This document shows, piece by piece, positions 61,889-64,000 of a stretch of DNA of 64,000 bases (positions are counted from its first letter, which is position 1; every line of letters starts with the position of its first letter). Below the pieces are notes generated by a model. It made no database searches. It worked only from the letters and a program-made list of their open reading frames with translations, and was not told where the DNA came from. This DNA comes from Rheinheimera faecalis (lineage in GTDB: Bacteria > Pseudomonadota > Gammaproteobacteria > Enterobacterales > Alteromonadaceae): NCBI RefSeq assembly GCF_021290965.1, contig NZ_JAJOYT010000003.1:1-64000 (forward strand). Direction: 5' to 3'. A program made the translations under genes and the position numbers.

Positions 61889-62929
61889 TTAGAGTCCTTT
61901 TTTCAACTGCCAGCTTAATTGCTGTTCAGCGAAAAACGGCACTATAGGGCTGCCATCAGGTAAGGTGATCTCCGCTGGTACTGTCCAGTCTTGTTTCACT
62001 AAAGTGATGGTGCCGCTGTTGCGTGGCAGGTTGTAGAAGTCCGGGCCATAGTGGCTGGCGAAACCTTCTAACTTGTCCAGGCAACCTAAGTCTTCAAAGA
62101 CCTGAGCATAGAGTTCAATTGCACTCCAGGCACTGTAACAACCGGCACAACCACAAGCTGCTTCTTTACGATGTTTAGCGTGTGGTGCTGAATCTGTGCC
62201 TAAGAAAAACTTTTTATTGCCAGTGGCGACCACAGCACGCAAGGCTTCCTGATGCGTGCGGCGTTTGAGTACCGGCAGGCAGTAGTTATGCGGCCGTACA
62301 CCACCCACTAACATATCGTTGCGGTTCAGTAATAAATGCTGAGGTGTAATAGTGGCTGCAACACGGTCTGGCGCTGCTTTAACAAACTCAACAGCGTCTG
62401 CAGTCGTGATATGTTCAAATACCACTTTGAGGCCTGGAATAGTGTCGATCAGCTGAGTTAAATGCTGATCGATAAATACTTTTTCACGGTCAAAAATATC
62501 GATATGGCTGTCGGTCACTTCACCGTGTACCAACAACAGCATTTGCTGCTCAGCCATTACTTCCAGCACAGGGTACAGTTTACTTAAACTGCTGACACCA
62601 GAATGAGAATTGGTCGTAGCGCCTGCCGGATACAATTTAGCGGCCACTACACCTTTAGCTTTGGCGGCTTTAATGTCTTCGGCTGAAGTTTTATCTGTAA
62701 GATACAACACCATCAGAGGTTCAAAGCTGCTGCCTGCAGGTCGGGCTGCCAGAATACGTTCTTTGTAGGCTAAAGCTTCTGCAGCATTGGTTACAGGAGG
62801 AACAAGATTGGGCATCACAATAGCACGCTTAAAACAACGGGCAGTGGCTGCCACAGTTTCTTTGAGCATATCGCCGTCGCGAAAATGTAAGTGCCAGTCG
62901 TCCGGGGTTTGCAGAATTAATTCAGTCAC
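61889..62929 (-). CDS. pyrC: Dihydroorotase
   Basis: A 346-residue class II dihydroorotase with the metal site [12 protein letters not shown] near the N-terminus, the carbamylated lysine region [24 protein letters not shown] and the final metal-binding [14 protein letters not shown]. It closes carbamoyl-aspartate to dihydroorotate in pyrimidine synthesis, in the cytoplasm. Length equals the enterobacterial PyrC (348). No frame anomalies; convergent with the regulator. Confidence 0.96.
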   Translation of the reverse strand: MTELILQTPDDWHLHFRDGDMLKETVAATARCFKRAIVMPNLVPPVTNAAEALAYKERILAARPAGSSFEPLMVLYLTDKTSAEDIKAAKAKGVVAAKLYPAGATTNSHSGVSSLSKLYPVLEVMAEQQMLLLVHGEVTDSHIDIFDREKVFIDQHLTQLIDTIPGLKVVFEHITTADAVEFVKAAPDRVAATITPQHLLLNRNDMLVGGVRPHNYCLPVLKRRTHQEALRAVVATGNKKFFLGTDSAPHAKHRKEAACGCAGCYSAWSAIELYAQVFEDLGCLDKLEGFASHYGPDFYNLPRNSGTITLVKQDWTVPAEITLPDGSPIVPFFAEQQLSWQLKKGL

Positions 62930-63119
62930 AGCGCTTCTCCTCTACTGATGCAGTGTCATGCCGTCAGGGCGTGGCAGTTTAACACGGCTCAGCGGGATAC
63001 TCAGCACAGCAGGTTAAACTTTTATTCTGCTGCTTACGGTGATGCGGGAATGGAGTAATCCCATTCGGATAGGTTATAGTCAGTACCGATACTACAAGAT
63101 GTTCAACAGGTTACCGACC

Positions 63120-64000
63120 ATGGAACAGAGCAGCGCGTTAAAACAACAATCCCAATGGCTGTTGCCCTGGCAATGGTTGGTGCCGCTATTTTGTTTGCTG
63201 TGCGCTGGCATTGTGACGGAATACCAATCGAGACAACTGGTGGAGCAGCGGCAAAATCAGGCGCTGCAGCAGCTCATTGGCTTATCAGGCCAGCTGCGTT
63301 CTTTTGTTGAGTCCGAATTAAACACCTCTTTGTATATGAGCCTTGGGCTGGCGTCCCATTTACGCGCCAGCGATGGCAAACTTTCTGAAAAAGAAATGTT
63401 GTTTTTACTGCAAAACTTACTGGATCAAGGCAAACATATCCGCAATATAGGGTTGGCGCCTGACAATGTGCTGACGCTGATTTATCCGGTGCAGGGCAAT
63501 GAAAGAGCTTTGGGACTGGATTACAAAAACTTGCCTCAACAATGGTCTGAAATTAAACAGCTGATTGAAGAGAAAGAACCCAAATTAGTCGGGCCAGTAG
63601 CCTTGATCCAAGGTGGGGAGGGCTATGTATATCGTCTGCCATTGTTTCTGAATGATGGCAGTTACTGGGGCATTATCAGCACTGTACTGGATTTAACTTC
63701 CTTTAATCAGATGCTATTGCAACAAGCGAATAGCCTTCAGGTGCAGGTAGGGATCCGTGAAAAAGATCAGCCTTCCGGTGCTTTGTTTGGTTATTCGCAT
63801 TTATTCAGTGAAGATTCGCTGGTGCTGGATTTAAATATCAAAGGGGCAGACTGGCAAATTGCGGTGCGTTTTATGGATGACGCTACAGGTTGGGGCTTGT
63901 GGCAATGGCGTTTATTAGGGGCATCCTTGTCGGTTGTATTTTGCCTGATGCTGGCCTGGTTGCTTTACTCCTACAGGCGCAGTGCCTTGTTTGCCGATGC
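63120..64000 (+). CDS. Membrane sensor protein, N-terminal part (cut by window edge)
   Basis: From ATG 63120 (MEQSSALKQQSQWLLPWQW) the frame is open to the window end, about 293 residues. A first membrane helix (WLVPLFCLLCAGIVTEY) is followed by a periplasmic domain of about 230 residues with CHASE-like text (LASHLRASDGKLSEKEMLFL, NIGLAPDNVLTLIYPVQGNE, GPVALIQGGEGYVYRLPLF), and a second helix (WRLLGASLSVVFCLMLAWLL). Output domain lies outside; diguanylate cyclase or histidine kinase are the usual partners. Confidence 0.75.
   Translation, partial: MEQSSALKQQSQWLLPWQWLVPLFCLLCAGIVTEYQSRQLVEQRQNQALQQLIGLSGQLRSFVESELNTSLYMSLGLASHLRASDGKLSEKEMLFLLQNLLDQGKHIRNIGLAPDNVLTLIYPVQGNERALGLDYKNLPQQWSEIKQLIEEKEPKLVGPVALIQGGEGYVYRLPLFLNDGSYWGIISTVLDLTSFNQMLLQQANSLQVQVGIREKDQPSGALFGYSHLFSEDSLVLDLNIKGADWQIAVRFMDDATGWGLWQWRLLGASLSVVFCLMLAWLLYSYRRSALFAD

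Overview
The window looks like a chromosomal segment of a marine or freshwater gammaproteobacterium of the Alteromonadales/Chromatiales type (Rheinheimera-like; this is inference from protein style, the GH65/TonB-receptor maltose locus with TTGCAATCGATTGCAA operators, the RamB-like regulator and pyrC, not from a search). It is a patchwork of an unusual flagellar-type gene cluster, a complete CRISPR-associated Tn7-like transposon next to a tRNA gene, and ordinary core metabolism.

Region 1 (1-4500): a partial insertion-sequence transposase, a large PKD-repeat lipoprotein and a decayed GlyGly-CTERM protein fragment. Region 2 (4500-25130): about 26 tightly packed plus-strand genes forming a nearly complete flagellar export gate, MS ring, rod, P/L-ring and hook set (fliQR-flhBA-flgFGAHIBC-fliEF-x-fliHIJ-(fliK)-flgDE-(fliM)N-fliOP-sigma28). 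FliG, stators, FliL, flagellin, cap, hook-filament junction proteins and chemotaxis genes are absent from the window, FliF stops about 30 residues after its second membrane helix, and the FliM-like protein has no visible CheY-binding N-terminus. I read this as a possible motor-less, flagellum-derived secretion apparatus. Region 3 (25344-26266): a frameshifted, truncated tyrosine integrase, probably from an older island at the same tRNA.

Region 4 (26448-49609): a 23.2 kb type I-F3-like CRISPR-associated transposon with matched terminal repeats and a perfect 5-bp target duplication GGAGT. Core genes are a TnsA-TnsB fusion, TnsC, TniQ, Cas8f/Cas5f fusion, Cas7f, Cas6f and a short array; cas1 and cas2-3 are absent. 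Spacer 3 of the array matches tRNA-Arg(CCG) at 49665-49696: five of nine mismatches sit at positions 6, 12, 18, 24 and 30, which do not pair in type I Cascade, and the insertion lies 50 bp from the protospacer. This indicates RNA-guided homing to a tRNA gene. Cargo includes a Mokosh-type-II-like helicase-PLD protein, a DUF262-HNH protein, a HEPN protein, a ClpP-like membrane protein and several unknowns. A diverged second copy of the array end lies 2.6 kb further on.

Region 5 (49654-64000): tRNA-Arg, YbaK deacylase, ZIP metal transporter, a maltose/alpha-glucoside phosphorolysis locus (MFS permease, GH65 phosphorylase, beta-phosphoglucomutase, LacI repressor, TonB receptor) tied together by three matching operators, a stand-alone malate-synthase-G-like domain divergent from a RamB-like regulator, pyrC, and the start of a membrane sensor protein.
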